Counted from the first letter of the stretch, positions 11,021-23,558 are shown. The stretch: 64,000 nucleotides of DNA from Chamaecyparis obtusa (GCA_027943335.1 BSBK01000760.1:1525001-1589000); one strand, 5' to 3'. The notes: generated by a model not told the origin, from the letters alone. Program-made: numbers and translations.

Positions 11021-12660
11021 AGACAGGGGACAGACCCCAATTCTAGTCCTCAAATATTCAAATGTGTCCTTCAATAGAGGCTTTGTAAAAATGTCTGAAA
11101 GTTGTTCTTTAGATGTAACAAATTCTAACTTCACTTTCTTTTCTTGCACTTGTTCTCTTAATTAATGATACTTAATTGATATATGCTTTGTCTTAGAGTG
11201 CATCACAAGATTCTTTGAAATATTAATAGCACTTGTGTTGTCATAGTATATAATCACCGGGTCAGTGATTACCTCATTCATTCCTTCCAACACTTGCTTG
11301 ATATATGCAATGTTTGAGCAATTAGTAGCAACAACAACATAATCTTCTTTAGATGTAGACTAAGAAATACAAGCCTTCTTTTTACTTGTCCAGGTTACAA
11401 GTCTTTCACCAAAGAAGAATGCTCCTCCAGTGGTGCTTTTTCTGTGATCCACATTTCCAGCCCAATCAGCGTCGGTATAGACCTTCAATTCAAAATTTCC
11501 TTCCTTAGGATACCATAAACCATAATCCTCTATCTTTTTTAGGTATCTTAAGATCCTTTTAGTAGCAATCATGTGTGATTCTCTAGGGTTAGCAGAATAT
11601 CTAGCAACAATTCCCATAGCATGTGCTATATCTGGTCTACTATGAACTACATACATTAGCTTACCAATCATGGATCGGTAAAGTGTCTAGTTTACCTCTA
11701 TAGTTTCATCTTCCTTTGTCAATTTACTTCTAGTAGCCATCGGTGTTCCCATAGGTTTAGCATCTTCCATTCCAAATGTCTTCAAGACTTCCTTTATGTA
11801 TTTAGACTATGAGATAAATATCCCATCACTTTGCTAAATCACTTGTAGTCCTAGAAAGAATTTAATCTCTCTGAACATAGACATTTCAAACTCATTCCTC
11901 ATGTCATCAAAAAAAGATTTACATACATGATCTTGACCTCCAAAAATAATATCATCAACAAAAATTTTAGCAATAATAATAATGTCATCAGTATCACCTT
12001 TCATGTAAAAATTGATGTTCTCACTAGTTCTTACAAATCCAATACTTAACAAGTAAGTATGCAGTCTTTCATACCATGCTCTGAGTGCTTGCTTCAAACC
12101 ATATAAAGCTTTATGTAATCTACATATCATGTCTTTGTTGTCTAGATCAATGAATCCTTCAGGTTGTTCTATGTAGACCTCTTCTTCAAGTATACCATTC
12201 AGAAATGTTGACTTCACATCCATTTGATAAACCTTAAATTTCTCATGTGCAGCATATGAAAGTAGCATTCTAACGCCTTCCAAGCTAGCAATAGGTGCAA
12301 ATGTCTCACCATAGTCAATGTCTTCTTCCTGTGCATATCCCTTGCATACCAATCTAGCTTTATTTCTTGTCACCTCACCATTTTCATTCAGTTTGTTCTT
12401 GAATATCCACTTAGTATCGATAACATTTTTATCTTTAGGTCGGGGTACTAAGGACCAAGTTTTATTCTTCTCTATTTTTTCTATCTCCTCTTTCATTGCA
12501 TTAACCCATTCTTCATTTTCTAATGCAAATTTCACATTTTTTGGTTCAAATTTACAAACTAAACATGTACCTTGTCTTGCTTTGCTTCTTGTCTGCATGC
12601 CAGCTTGTCTGTCTCCAATAATTTGTGTCTCAGGATGATGTCTTCTGACAAAACTAGCTA
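11021..12660 (-). pseudogene. Copia-1 reverse transcriptase and RNase H
   Basis: C-terminal part of the Pol polyprotein. The RT is open at 11834-12598 (254 codons) and includes the TKWIFKNK fingers segment, the first catalytic Asp in VYQMDVKS (residue 127 of the open piece) and the polymerase box FVDD (213-216; Copia usually has YVDD). RNase H follows, with TDADWAG, DNTSAIN and a C-terminal FTKPLLKDTFEYLR. In-frame TAGs break it after LQVI (11834), FIS, VN and ACIS; each sits where related elements have Gln. A frame change also separates parts of the RNase H end. It copies element RNA to DNA in the virus-like particle when intact; this copy cannot. Confidence 0.92.
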
Positions 12661-14060
12661 GTACTCAGTTTCTTCTTTCTTGTTCATCCTATTCAGGTTC
12701 ATGTGCTTGCTCGGTAGCATCATCTTGTTCGTTGGTTTCCCTTTCTTTTTCCTTAGGGTTATTTTCCTATTGACCAGTTATCACAGGTTGTGACTTTGGT
12801 AGATAGTCAGGATGTTCAATCTAAGTGAATCTACCATAGTCTTCCAGTTCCTTTCTTTCTTCTGTATTCTTGTCATCAAACTCATCAACACAGACATTAG
12901 TACTTTCAATCATCTTATTTGTAACCTTATTCAGACATTTGTATGCTTTACTCTTAGTAGATTATCCTAAGAATATTCCTTCATCACCTTTAGAATCTAA
13001 TTTCCCATTTCTCTCATCTTTCAGAATAAAATATTTTCTTCCAAAAATCTTGAAATAACTTATAGTAGGATTGTGTCCAAACCATAGCTCATAAGGTGTC
13101 TGATTGGTGTCCTTCAGTTGTACTCGGTTAAGCACATATATAGCTATGCTAAAAAATTCCCTCCAATATGTATGAAAAATATTCTTTTGTATCATCAGTG
13201 TCCTTGCACAGTCAATGATTGACTTGTTTCTTCTTTCAACAATCCCATTTTGTTGAGGTGTCCTTGGTGCAGAGACCTGTCTCTTAATACCATGCTCATT
13301 ACAAAAATTAGTAAATTCATCACAGATAAATTCACCTCCTCTATCAGATCTTAAGCATTTAATTTCTTTTCCAGTCTCTTTTTCTACCTTTTCCTTATAC
13401 CACTTAAACATCTTAAAAGCTTTAGATTTCTCTTTCAAGAACATAACAGTCATCAGTCTAGTGTAGTCATCAACAAAAAGAATAAAGTATCTATCACCAT
13501 AATAACTTTGAGTTCTCATAGGACCACAGAGGTCGGTATGAACCAACTCAAGTATCTTCTTTGTTGAGTAGTCTTTGCTCTTAAAACTAGACTTAGTCAT
13601 CTTACCTTTTTGACATTCATGACACATAGCATGATCCAGTTTTGACAAGTTAGGCAACCTTCTAACTCTTTTCTTCTTACTAATCTTGATCATGTTATCA
13701 AAGTTCACGTGGCATAACCTCTTATGCCACAACCATGCATCTTCATCCTTTAGTAATAAACAAGAAGACTAATCAATATCAAGATAAAATAGATTACCTC
13801 TTGATTGTGTACCGGTTTTGACAAGTCTTCCTCCATCATCGTAGATTTTTACCTTCCTACTCTCAAAAGCAAGTTGGTGGCCTGAGTTATTCAGCTATGC
13901 CACACTTAACAAATTATAGTTTAGTCCATCTACCTAGTATGCATTTTCACATTTTATTCTATCATTAGTCATCAGTGAACCTTTACCTCTCACCATACAA
14001 GGTGCATCATTTCCCATCCTTATAGATCCTCCATCATATTCAACAAGCAGATCAAATTTC
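12661..14060 (-). pseudogene. Copia-1 integrase
   Basis: The open piece 12962-13732 (256 codons) contains the GAG-pre-integrase segment (MWHKRLCHVNF) with its HHCC-type zinc finger (Cys37, Cys40), then the rve catalytic core with Asp67 (HTDLCGP), Asp130 (RSDRGGEF) and Glu166 (GIVERRNK). The last two are 35 residues apart, as expected for a DD35E integrase. The core ends at GDEGIFLG, where a TAA replaces the usual Tyr. The C-terminal extension 12661-12961 is broken by several stops. Upstream, 13733-14060 holds the linker from protease (GNDAPCMV, YNLLSV) in another frame. Confidence 0.9.
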
Positions 14061-15194
14061 TCTATATCACCAGTCATATGATGTACAGCCACTGTCTATG
14101 ATCCATGTATCATTTCTGCTTACTTTAGAGATTAGTGTTGTTTCTTCATGTTTATCTTCTTCCTCTGAATCATCTTTCATAGCAACAAATACTACTTCTA
14201 CATCATCATCAGTGTCAGATTCAGATTCAAATTCTTCAGCTATGTAACATACCTTTTTCCCTTTTTCATAGCTATCTCGATTATCTCTTTTGTTGTGTCG
14301 ATAGCCTCTATTGACTCTTCTTCCATAGCTTCCTTCAGATCGGTCTCTAGATCTATCATCATCTTTCTTATTCAAACATCTAGCAATGATGTGGCCAACT
14401 TCTTTACAATTAAAACATGCTAAAGGTAACTTGCCTCTATACCTTCATTTACCTTTGGGCAATCTTCTTTCCATAAGAGCTTCAAGCTCATCAAGTTCAC
14501 CATCATTATTACTATCACTATCATTATTCTTATTATTCTTGCTACTAGACTTACCAATCTTCAAAGAAGTCATGAAAGTGGATTCAACAGATGGTACAAC
14601 ATTGTTGTCAAAATTATTTAATTCACAGGTTGTAAGCTTACCGATTAGTCTGTCAAGAGTAAGATTTGATGTAGCTCTTGTTTCATGAATTGCAGAGATC
14701 CTAATCGCATAAACTAACATCAAAGTTCTGAGAATCTTACTTATCACTATTTCATCATCAATAACTCCATCAAATGCTCTAATAGCATGTACTACCTCTT
14801 TTAGTCTATTTGTGTATTCCATAATGTTCTCACCTTCCTTCATCTTCATATCATCAAATTTGCCTCTTAGGCTTTCAGCTCGGGCTCTCTTAACATTCAA
14901 ATCTCCACTATATATTAGATTTATCTTATCGCACATCTTCTTAGCAGTATCACAACTGTTGATGTCTTCAAATTTGGCATCCGTATAGGCAGCAACAAGT
15001 TTCATCATAGTAATATTGTGTTCATGCCTTTCCTTCAGTTGATCAAGAGTTAAGGGACCAGTGGTCGGTTCAATGTAGCCATTCTTCATCAGTTCTAGTG
15101 CTGAGTTCCCAATTCCAGATATGTGCAACATCATCCAACATTTCCATACTATGAAGTTATCTTTGTTCAGCTTTGGCACTTCCCTCTTATACAT
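14061..15194 (-). pseudogene. Copia-1 gag and protease start
   Basis: Starts at ATG 15194 (MYKREVPKL), about 45 bases inside the primer site. The 249-codon open piece (14445-15194) is a UBN2-type Gag: the F-x-x-W motif region (NFIVWKCWM), CDTAKKMCDK, and the RLKEVVHAIRAF region. A stop then interrupts it before a single CCHC knuckle (CFNCKEVGHIIARC, about 14376-14418), an Arg/Asp-rich linker and the retropepsin active site WIIDSGCTS near 14090. A frameshift directly after that motif (14067) ends the piece. Gag forms the particle; the protease would cut Gag-Pol. Confidence 0.9.
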
Positions 15195-15239
15195 CTTGAG
15201 ACCTTTGTGCTAGAGTCCCTAAAACTCTGTTCTAAGCAA

Positions 15240-15257
15240 CTTGGCTCTTATACTAAT
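15240..15257 (-). other. Copia-1 primer-binding site (degenerate)
   Basis: On the minus strand the LTR end (...TCTAACA) is followed by ATTAGTATAAGAGCCAAG, which matches the Met-type site TTGGTATCAGAGCC with three or so changes. It confirms the minus orientation. Confidence 0.85.
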
Positions 15258-16731
15258 TGTTAGAATAACTGAGAGGGGGGTGAATTAGTTATCCAGTGTC
15301 CCAAATCAAAATGTATAATCCAAAACAAATTCTTCAACTTCTGCTACTTGGTAAACATAAAATACTTTCACTATCTGTGCTTTTACCAATTATCAGTCTA
15401 AAACTTATACTAGTTACCGATCAAATCTAACATGTAATATGCAAAGTATGATAACAAGAAAATATCACAATCAACACATAACACAAGAGATTTAATGTGG
15501 AAACCCTATGAAGGGAAAAACCACCTGGGATCGACAACCCAAAAATGTTCACTCTTTTGAAGTGAGGTCAGTGAAGACCCAACCCTGTTAATGGTTACAA
15601 ACACACTGTTAGGTGTGACCTTGTTAGAGGATTTTAGACCAGAAGTTATCGTCCAACTAGCAGTCACTCTGGGGTTGATAGGATAACAATGTTCACTCTA
15701 TGAATGAAACATCAAAAGACTTTCATAGTCCACTTGGTTAAGAGATTTGACTGTGTACAATGGTTAAATATTTAACAGTAGATGATCTTCCGTGAAACAA
15801 CTTCAATTGCAGTTTATAGATCAATGTTTAGCTCATTCATATCTTTTTTATCAATATATCACTTCAGATTCAATAGTATATCAACTTACTATCCATTGGT
15901 AATTACTCTCTGTAGCTCAGTAATTGTTCTTGAACTCAGTTCTTATTAACCAGTATGATCAGAATGCATGAAAACTTGTTCACGTGATAATTCTGTAGTA
16001 TCTTCTTCTTCTGGCATCATTTCAAAAATGAAACCAATGTCTCTTATATAGAAGAGTAAATCATTTTCTTCTCCTCCATTAGATTTTGCCGCTTAATCAT
16101 ATTGATAGATTTTTCCACTTTAAGCTTCCTCAGTTGATGTGTCAGTAACACATTTCAATCTACTCCATTAGATCCCTTTTGATTTATGTTAGCTGTCAAT
16201 TTTCATAACAAACCTTATCTGTTACCTTGATTTCATACACTTTACAACTCATCACTTTATCAGTTAAACTGATCATTTAATTCCTTTCTATTATGCTTGG
16301 TTAACAAAGAAATGTGTCGATGAACACAAGCTTGATTAACACTATGCTTGGTATACACTACACTTTGTCAGTGTATACTGGAATGCTTTATTTATCGACA
16401 ACACTGCTTTGTGTCTTTTAGCTCTATTCTTCATGCAACATAATAAAGTTGATATCATCAAGTCATAGACTCATCAACAAGTTACTCAGTGTATTCCTTA
16501 CTCTCATCTGACATATACATCTTCCTCATGTAGATATTTTTGTTCTTCATCTCTTTCACCTTTCTTCAGATGTGTCGGTATAGTAACTTACAAGATAAGT
16601 ACTATCAAGCTAGTTGACATCAATGACAACATAATACTGATTTAATCATCTTGCATATCTAATCATCAACTCCTCAGTAATCTTAAATTATAAATTCTTC
16701 ATTCAGGTTCTAAATCAGTTGTAGTTCATCA
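15258..16731 (-). repeat. Copia-1 5' LTR
   Basis: Same termini and sequence as 8996-10481; starts TGTTAGAATAACTGAG and ends GTAGTTCATCA on the plus strand. Slightly shorter through small deletions. Confidence 0.95.
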
Positions 16732-16736
16732 TATAT
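16732..16736. repeat. Copia-1 target-site duplication, right copy
   Basis: TATAT directly after the right LTR, identical to 8991-8995. Confidence 0.9.
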
Positions 16737-16984
16737 ATCATTTGGCATTGATTGCCAAAAAAGGGGGAAAAGTAAAAAAGGAGGATAAGTAAGCAAAGAA
16801 GTAGAGAAGTAAGTAAAGCATCAAGTAGCAAAAAAAGAGGAGGATTAAAAAAAAAAAAGAACACAAGGAGAAGTAGAGACAATTATCATAGGGGGAGATG
16901 TTGACAAAATGTTTTTGAAAATTTTGAGAGACAAAGAAGAATCTAAGAATCAGAGTTTTTTCCATCAATGCCAAAAGGGGATAT
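16737..16984 (+). other. TE1 3' internal tail with polypurine tracts
   Basis: Purine-rich non-coding sequence between Copia-1 and the TE1 3' LTR. It contains AAAAAAGGGGGAAAAG near 16758, ATAGGGGGAGATGTTGAC near 16890 and, touching the LTR, ATGCCAAAAGGGGATAT. The last is the polypurine tract that defines the 3' LTR start; the others are PPT-like copies of the same motif. Confidence 0.7.
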
Positions 16985-17952
16985 TGTTGAAAATATAAGG
17001 ATAAGTTTTTTCATTGATGTCAAATATCCCTAATATCAGAGTTATACTATCAGAAAGATAAAGGAGTTATCAAATACTTAAGACAGTTACCAGAATAAGA
17101 AAGTTAGTTATCAGAGCTGATAGATATCAGATAAAGGAAAACAATATATTGTAGCTGACAAAAGGAAAATGAGAAAATGGTTTATGGAAAAAGATCAAGA
17201 TTAAGGAACCTAAGATCTAAGTTTAGGATTACATGATTCAATATACAAGTAGTAGATCAAGGTTAAAAGGATTGAAGGATCAAAGAGAGAGGGAGAGGAA
17301 AAAAAGATACAGGTGAAGAACAAGCAGCGGATGAGAAAAGAGTTTGAAGATAGAGACAGTGAGCATAAGGAATCTAATAAGCTTTGGATGAAAGCACAAA
17401 TAGGTCAACTATATTATAAGGAATCCTAACAAGTTTCTACAAGGTATTGTAAATCCCTTAACTAGGTAGTCTCTATCAAGACTGTTGAAATTCAATGTAT
17501 GAACTTTTTGTAAATCATTTAACAAGGTGAATGTCGTATAAGTAGGATAAAATCTCTTAGGAGAGTAGTCCTAAAAATATTGTAGATGCACTTAACCATG
17601 TAACAGTCACTCCTAATAGGGTGAGTCACTCAGAAAGTGACAATTTGTAGCCATAACTGACAAACTCTTTTAGTTGTAGTGAAGAGTTGTGGGTACTATC
17701 CCAACCATAGTTTTTTCCTCTATCCAAGGATTTCTGTGAGATGAAAAATCTATGTGTTATGAGTGTGTGAATCATTTCATGAGTTTACTATTATTTATTT
17801 TATCTTTTATCAATTACATTATAATGGTAATATAGAAAATATTATCAGTAAATTGCCTGAATGAAACTATATGCTTATGATTTAAAGTTTTAATTGATAC
17901 AAATCTATTAGTTTTGATTCACCCCCCTCTTAGTACCTCATATTTCCAATAA
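16985..17952 (+). repeat. TE1 3' LTR
   Basis: Aligns with 1723-2711 from TGTTGAAAATATAAGG to TTTCCAATAA. The expected terminal CA has decayed to AA. It keeps the CCCCCCTCTTAGTACCT motif near the end. Confidence 0.9.
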
Positions 17953-18119
17953 AAAATTATAATTAGAAATTACGTTTTAAATCTTCATTTATCATGTATG
18001 AGTAAGAGAATAATAAATTAATAATTATAAATAAAAGAGGATGATATTTTATAAAATTGTCTTACTAAAATATATCTTTAATGAATAATGATATAAATAC
18101 TTGGATCATTTTTTAACCT
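17953..18119. other. Unassigned AT-rich spacer
   Basis: Short AT-rich stretch between TE1 and the LINE with no motif seen, apart from ATTAT (17956-17960), a candidate right target duplication of TE1. Confidence 0.4.
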
Positions 18120-18305
18120 GGTTTCTCTTGTCAGCTTTCTTGAGGAGGCATTCCTATGCATGGGAGGTTGTCCTCCTTTCTATCCTACATTTATTACTAC
18201 CAAGGTATTAGGATTTTATGGGAGATGATCACCTGGTGATGGCATTCTAGTGATTTTGGTTGAAATTGTGCCTAGCGGCTTTAGGGGAAAGACATTCAAG
18301 AAGTG

Positions 18306-20211
18306 ATGCTTGAAGATCGAGAATTGTCAAAAGAAGCCAACTTCATGATCTTGGAGCCTCCTCAACCTACATACAACAAGAATGATGGAGGAAGAGGAGA
18401 TAATATGTTCTTTGCTACTTCACTTTTTGTCATACCTAATTCTCAAATGACTAAGACTATCAATGGTGAAAAAACTAGAATTAGAGATACTGTGATTTTC
18501 TTTGCAACTCTAGATATATAAACAAACTACCTTATGGGAATTTTCTAAAAAATGGTTAGAAAATGTATGGGGTAAAATACTAGGTTTTATTATTTGTGTT
18601 GTGGAATGATACAAAAAGGGCTTTTTCTTATTTTCTTCAAAAAACCTAACATCTTAAAAGAGGTGGTTAAAAAATATTTTTGGAGCATAGGTAATGGCTA
18701 TTTTAGAGCCATTAGTTGGTCAATTGAGGCTAACCAAGAATAATTTTTGTCTTTATCATGCCATAGGTGGGTCATGATTCATAATATCCCTCCTTTCCAC
18801 TAGAATTTGATTCCTAAGACTTTGGAATCTATTGGTAAATTGATTAAAATAGATATGACATCCTCCCTACTACCACATATGGATGTTAGGGTTTTGATTA
18901 CTACAAATCTTGGTAAGGATATATCGAAGGAACTTAAAATTGAGCTTGAGGAATAAATTTTTTCGTGCCCAATTGAATACTTGGGTGGTATTAACACCTA
19001 ATTTCTGTGTAGGAGAGAGGGCCACATGAGGTGAAACTTCCCTTTTCTAATTAGTATAAGAAATCTACCTAACCCTAATTTGAAGAGAAAACCCCGAGAC
19101 ATGCAAAAAAGACTTGTGATCCCTCAAGTTGTTGAGTTCATTGGTAATCCTCCTAGTAGCCCTTCCCAAGTTTACAATCTAGATCTGGCTTCCAAAGAGG
19201 TGTCCATAATTGAGAACATTTATGTGCTTCAAAATTCTATTTATAAAATCATGCATCCTTGGGGTGGGATTTATACCTCCAAAGCCTTTGGTAAGTATGT
19301 TGCCTATGGGAATTTTGATGAGCCTCCTATTAATGATGCCACTTGTTGTGGTACTATTGTCCAGCATATCCACTCTAAGAATAGAGTACTCAATCCCCAA
19401 AAAATTTCTATGGATAGGCTCTAAAAATTTTCAAACTCTAGATTAAGAATTGAGAATAGTATCAATCTAGGACTGGCAAGTGATTATACCCTTCAAAAGA
19501 TATTTTTTTGTCGAATATGAATATCCTATTGTCTATCCTCTCAAGGAGAGAAGTAGGAATTTTAAAAGTGAGATCCCTATTATTGATAGAGACTCAAAGA
19601 TATCTAGGAGTGGGGATATTTTTAGGCAAGCAATTGTAACTAACCCATCTTTTGATCTAGTTAGGGATTTGACCCCTAATTCTATTAAATATTCTTATGG
19701 GTCATATGATTTCCTCTCCAATCATTTGGTTATTGTAATCCCTATTACTACCCCCTCTTAAACCTCTTTTTGACTTGGTTGACAACTTTGATCCCACTAC
19801 CCAAATTCATAGACCCAATATTAAGGGAGGAGTTCATTAGGTTGAGGTGGTTGATAAATGTTTGGGCTCTTTGGGTTTCCCTACTCAAGAGGAGATGGAA
19901 GTTAGTGAGATTGATAAATATGCCATTTTCCCTCATAATGGTTCCCAAAGAGATGAGATCATGGAGGTGGAATTAAGGGATTTGGGGGCTAAGAAAAGGA
20001 AGAGAAATATAAAAATTTAAAAGGAAAAAAATCTCGCAAAGAGTGGTAATCCCTCACTAGAAAATGAACATACCTCAGAATTCAAGATTGAAAGAAAAAG
20101 AGGCAGGCCTAGTGAATCTCTTCTAAACAAAATAGAAAGACCTCCAAAATGTAGTTTCCAAAGTGCTACAAGAGCTTCAAGGATCCTATGGGTACCACCA
20201 CAAAAATTTAG
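18306..20211 (+). pseudogene. LINE ORF1, nucleic-acid-binding protein
   Basis: Likely start at ATG 18306. The reading frame changes several times and has many stops. A DUF4283-like segment is readable around 18560-19000 (VLITTNLGKDISKEL, IKIDMTSSLL), followed by a single knuckle-like CRREGHMR near 19010. Between 19080 and 19960 it is mostly open with no named domain. The C-terminal part is basic and includes an AT-hook-like KRGRP (20097-20111). This is the usual domain order of plant L1 ORF1, which packages the LINE RNA. The exact limits are uncertain. Confidence 0.7.
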
Positions 20212-20806
20212 ATGGATTTAAAATGTGGATCATGGAATGTGAGGGGAATTGAATCCTGAGACATAAACTATATTATTAAAAGATGTTTAAGAATGAATTT
20301 ATGAAATATTGACATTCTCTTATTACAAGAATTTAAGGTAGTATAGTTTAGTCTAGATATCAACATTAAATTCATATGGAGGGAGGCTAACTATTATACT
20401 ATAAACCATACTAGAGGTGAAGGAGGTGTTGTTGTGTTAGTTGGATCCAAGTGGAAAAAAATTCTTACAAGGTGGGGTTGTTCACCCTATAATAGAGTGG
20501 TCTAGATCATTTTGAAAGTTGAGGAGATTGAAGTAGAAATTTGTTCTATTTATGCCTCTAATGACTATAAAGAGAGGGTGGATTTGTGGAAATTGATCTT
20601 TCTATTGGACGAGATCCCATATATCTTAGGTGATAACATCAATATGATTGAGAGACCTCAAGACAAGTATCGGGGCATAAATTTTATTGGAAAGGAAGAA
20701 TTTTTTTACTGGTACATAGAATGTTGAACAAACATGGATTATTTGATCCTTTATCAAGAAAAATGAAATTAAGGAAAGGAATATGGTACACTTGGTGAAA
20801 TTTTGT
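20212..20806 (+). pseudogene. LINE ORF2, endonuclease domain (5' part only)
   Basis: From ATG 20212 the translation shows the apurinic endonuclease signature of plant L1 ORF2: SWNVRG at the start (catalytic Asn), LLQE (catalytic Glu) about 35 residues on, GGVVVLVGSK, a CSIYAS segment and GDNINMIE (normally GDFN). Stops interrupt it in places, replacing Trp in the matching family positions. The endonuclease nicks target DNA for target-primed reverse transcription. The rest of ORF2, including RT, is absent because Gypsy-A starts at 20807. Confidence 0.85.
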
Positions 20807-21704
20807 TTAAGGGTACTCCCCTTATTTAACCAAACACACAACACAATAGGAAAATAAAAAGAAGAAAATTGCAAGAATAGATTATTGGAAAGAATAGAAA
20901 CACTTTCTTTCTACTATCCTCAATAAAATTACATTAAAATATTTATAAAAACAACATGCTACAACCACATGGGCATTCTCATTATAATAAATTTCAAGAC
21001 AGAGCCACAATCTACACTTCTAGAACTGAACCCTAAAATTCCCCTTTAGCCCTATATAAGAAGCATAATTAATCACCTTAGAATATTATCGAAAGTGGAA
21101 TTTTCCCCTTTTGGCACCCAGCATGGCTGGATTTCCCACATTAAGTTATTTTTCTCTCTTTTCTTCTTGTATTGAAACTAGAGTCCTGAAGGCACAACTT
21201 TTGAAAACCATAACTTGTGAACCATTGAGTTGATTGACTATTTAACCCCATTTTGAAAATGGCATGAAGCACTCTATGCACTAGGATTTTCAAGCACTAT
21301 CCAATCAAAGATTGACCCCCTTTCAAAGCCTCTAAAGCCTTGAAAATTGAGTTTAAAGTTTTTGTAGCACATTGCCAAAATATAAAAATGTAATAATTTC
21401 AAAACTAGAATTGATCTTACCATGAAAATTTACCAGTGGGATAATATATCAAAATGAACCTCCATAGAAGAAAATGGGACAACTCTTTCTCAAATAAAAA
21501 AGCTACTAAAAATGGTAACCCTATCCAAAGATAGCCCTTATTGAAACTAGATAATATTTTTGGGTGATGCAAGATTGCTCTTACACCATAGATGCTCCTG
21601 CATCATACCCTCAAGATAATTTGAGAAGTGAATTTGTCACATCTCATTTTTTTAGAGGAAAACCAAGGTGGTCAGCCTCTTCCTTTGATATACATGATGA
21701 ATAT
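20807..21704 (-). repeat. Gypsy-A 3' LTR
   Basis: Aligns along its length with 33454-34316; plus-strand anchors are AAGGGTACTCCC, GCAAGAATAGATTATTGG, ACAACCACATGGGCATT and TTTTTGGGTGATGCAAGATT. The coding-strand start is TGTATATCAAAGG. The outer few bases are uncertain. Confidence 0.88.
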
Positions 21705-21868
21705 GAAACATGTCATACCTTACATTTGAGTAGATGCTCTTCATATTTCTTGTTTCTTGTGCATCCACCAACACAAATATCCAAGATATCTTCTTTCTCC
21801 TTTGTAGCTCAAGTAGGTGCTGTAATGTTCCACGATTTCATTCTTTATACTCTGTCAAATCTGAAATA
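21705..21868 (-). other. Gypsy-A 3' untranslated region
   Basis: About 160 bases between the integrase end and the 3' LTR. No reading frame of note. A clear polypurine tract is not obvious at the assigned LTR edge. Confidence 0.45.
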
Positions 21869-22224
21869 TTAGAACATTGGTGAAATAATGAGTTCACTAG
21901 ACAAATCTACTTCATAAGCATTTCTAGAATCATGCTTCTTCAAGATTTTACATGGTCCAAATTTCTTCATCTTCAACTTGTTGTATGTTCCCACTAGAAA
22001 TCTCACCTTTCTCAAATGAACCATAACTTCATTTGTAATTGAAAATTGCTTATTTCTACTTTTCTTATCTACCTTAGCCTTATACTGAATATTCATTGTA
22101 TTAATATGTTTCTTCACCTCTTCATGAAAATTCTTTGAGTGTTCTGTTAATTCTTCAACTTTAGCACTACTCTTGTATCCATTGTCCAAGTTTCTTAATT
22201 CTGAAGCATTTCTAGGACTGCTTA
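21869..22224 (-). pseudogene. Gypsy-A integrase C-terminal part
   Basis: The open piece 21869-22189 (106 codons) carries the region after the catalytic core: KNFHEEVKKHI, then VMVHLRKVRFLVGTYNKLK and KKFGPCKILKK, the GPY/F-type module (GPCKIL) found at the end of Gypsy integrases. The last residues are LSSELIISPMF. The upstream remainder reads to 22224 through a stop, where TE5 begins; the preceding residues (GKSPFHIVYRS) resume at 29452. The module helps target-site binding in the intact enzyme. Confidence 0.88.
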
Positions 22225-22882
22225 TGTATCATCTTAAAATGGAATCACTTCCATGTTAAGAGGAGTTATCCCTCCAAGTAAGTGGTTTGGGGTCATTTCA
22301 AACACCTTGAATTGGTCTTTTCTTAGATTCATCTTTTTCCCCATTTTCCACTTCTTTTCTGCACTTGATTCCTTCATTCTAGCTGAAATTAGGGTTAGGA
22401 TCTTGAGGATTATCCTTAATTTCCCTCTTCTATGGCTCTATTTTCTAGGTAGAACTTATAAATAAGTCCTCCTATCCTTTATCATGTTCATCATAGGATT
22501 TTGTGCCTCTTTCTAATACTTTGCCCTAATTCTACCCCTTTTTGGACTTTCTGGTTGCATTTTCCTAGCATTCTGGACTAAGACCCTGAGATCTATGACC
22601 TCAAGGCCAAGGATGACCTTTAGGGTCAAGGAAGACCTCATCCCTGACCTAGGTCAGGTTTGACCTCATCCTTGACCCCAGGTTCAAGTTTCAAGGTCCC
22701 ATGACCTCCGAATGTCAAGTTTCAGAAAGAATTGTTTTCCCACTTTCAGGTCAGTTGTTTTGGTCTCTAAAATGGTAAACTCTTAAATTATATTTAATTT
22801 AGGTCCATTCCTAAAGGTTTGATGCCTAATTGGAATTTAATTCCCCAAGGTGGCCCCTCTAGAGGATTGTGCCCTAGATCAC

Positions 22883-22890
22883 TATAAAAG
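22883..22890 (+). promoter_or_regulatory. TE5 LTR TATA box
   Basis: TATAAAAG in CACTATAAAAGGAAGCC, followed by a pyrimidine-rich start region (CCTTCCTCTCTCATTTTC). It is kept in the 3' LTR at 28453-28460. About 995 bases of U5/R would lie downstream within the LTR. Confidence 0.75.
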
Positions 22891-23558
22891 GAAGCCTTCC
22901 TCTCTCATTTTCTCCATCAAGTTTTTCATATCTCATCTCATGAGCTCTCAAAGAGATATTCACAAAATCAAGTTCTCTCTCAAGAAAGATCAAGAAAGAA
23001 TTCAAGAAATCATCCATTCAAGTCTTCTTCTCCATTCAAGTTCTCCATAGAAGATCAAGGATTCAAGCATTGAAGCCTTTGAAGGGATTTGATTCAAGCA
23101 TTCAAGATTCATCATTAAAAACCCTAGATCTAGCCATCATGGTGGTGTGATCTTCCTTCAAGATCCTTTGTTCATCTTCAAGATCCATTCATTCTTCCCT
23201 AAGGTGGATTGAAAGCATAAAATCATGGAGGTTTTTATTTACATTTTTTAATGTTATGTTCAAGCTTTCATATCAACATACTTGATTACATTTCAAATAC
23301 AATTGCATATCTATTGAATATCATAGCTTCATTGTTATATCTACTTCTACTACTTGCTAGCATTCTCTATTTCAATTCCATTATTAAGGTTGATTCCAAA
23401 CTAGGTTTTGATGAAGGCAAACCACTCCCCCAACAAACAAAACCATTTTTCTTGTACGTACAGGTGTGGGATGGAAAATTAAAGTGCAGATCTGGATACC
23501 CTTTTCGCCAAAATTTTGAGATCCATGAACAAAGTCAAAGTCAACCTTCCAAATCTCA

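Larger units (their letters stand above)
8996..16731 (-). mobile_element. Copia-1: complete but inactive Ty1/Copia element
   Basis: Full structure on the minus strand: 5' LTR 15258-16731, primer site 15240-15257, gag, protease, integrase, RT and RNase H in Copia order, polypurine tract at 10482, and 3' LTR 8996-10481. Perfect TATAT target duplications flank it. The order integrase before RT defines Copia. It lies within TE1 and is therefore younger. Scattered stops, many of them TAG, and frameshifts make it non-functional. Confidence 0.95.
1723..17952 (+). mobile_element. TE1: pol-less Copia-like LTR retrotransposon, interrupted
   Basis: The element is defined by two colinear LTRs (1723-2711 and 16985-17952), a TGGTATCAGAGC primer site directly after the 5' LTR, and a purine tract (AAAAGGGG) just before the 3' LTR. 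The internal region holds a coiled-coil/zinc-knuckle gag-like gene and a long unknown ORF; no integrase, RT or RNase H motif of its own was found. It would therefore depend on another element, like plant LARD-type elements. Copia-1 (8996-16731) and a probable solo LTR (7486-8404) sit inside it. The Met-type primer site, the pyrimidine-rich U5 motif and the purine tract point to Copia ancestry. Confidence 0.85.
18120..20806 (+). mobile_element. L1-type LINE, truncated by Gypsy-A
   Basis: ORF1 with a DUF4283-like region, zinc knuckle and basic tail is followed by the N-terminal endonuclease part of ORF2. The sequence stops where the Gypsy-A LTR begins (20807). No LINE RT region or poly(A) tail was found to the right of Gypsy-A, so the 3' part is missing or is outside what I can recognise. 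The 5' limit is approximate. Confidence 0.8.

Noticed and set aside
22595..22700. Cluster of GGTCA/TGACC half-sites in the TE5 LTR as a hormone-response-like element
   Set aside because: The half-sites are real, but plants lack the animal receptors that bind such pairs, and no regular spacing is seen; at most W-box-type cores.
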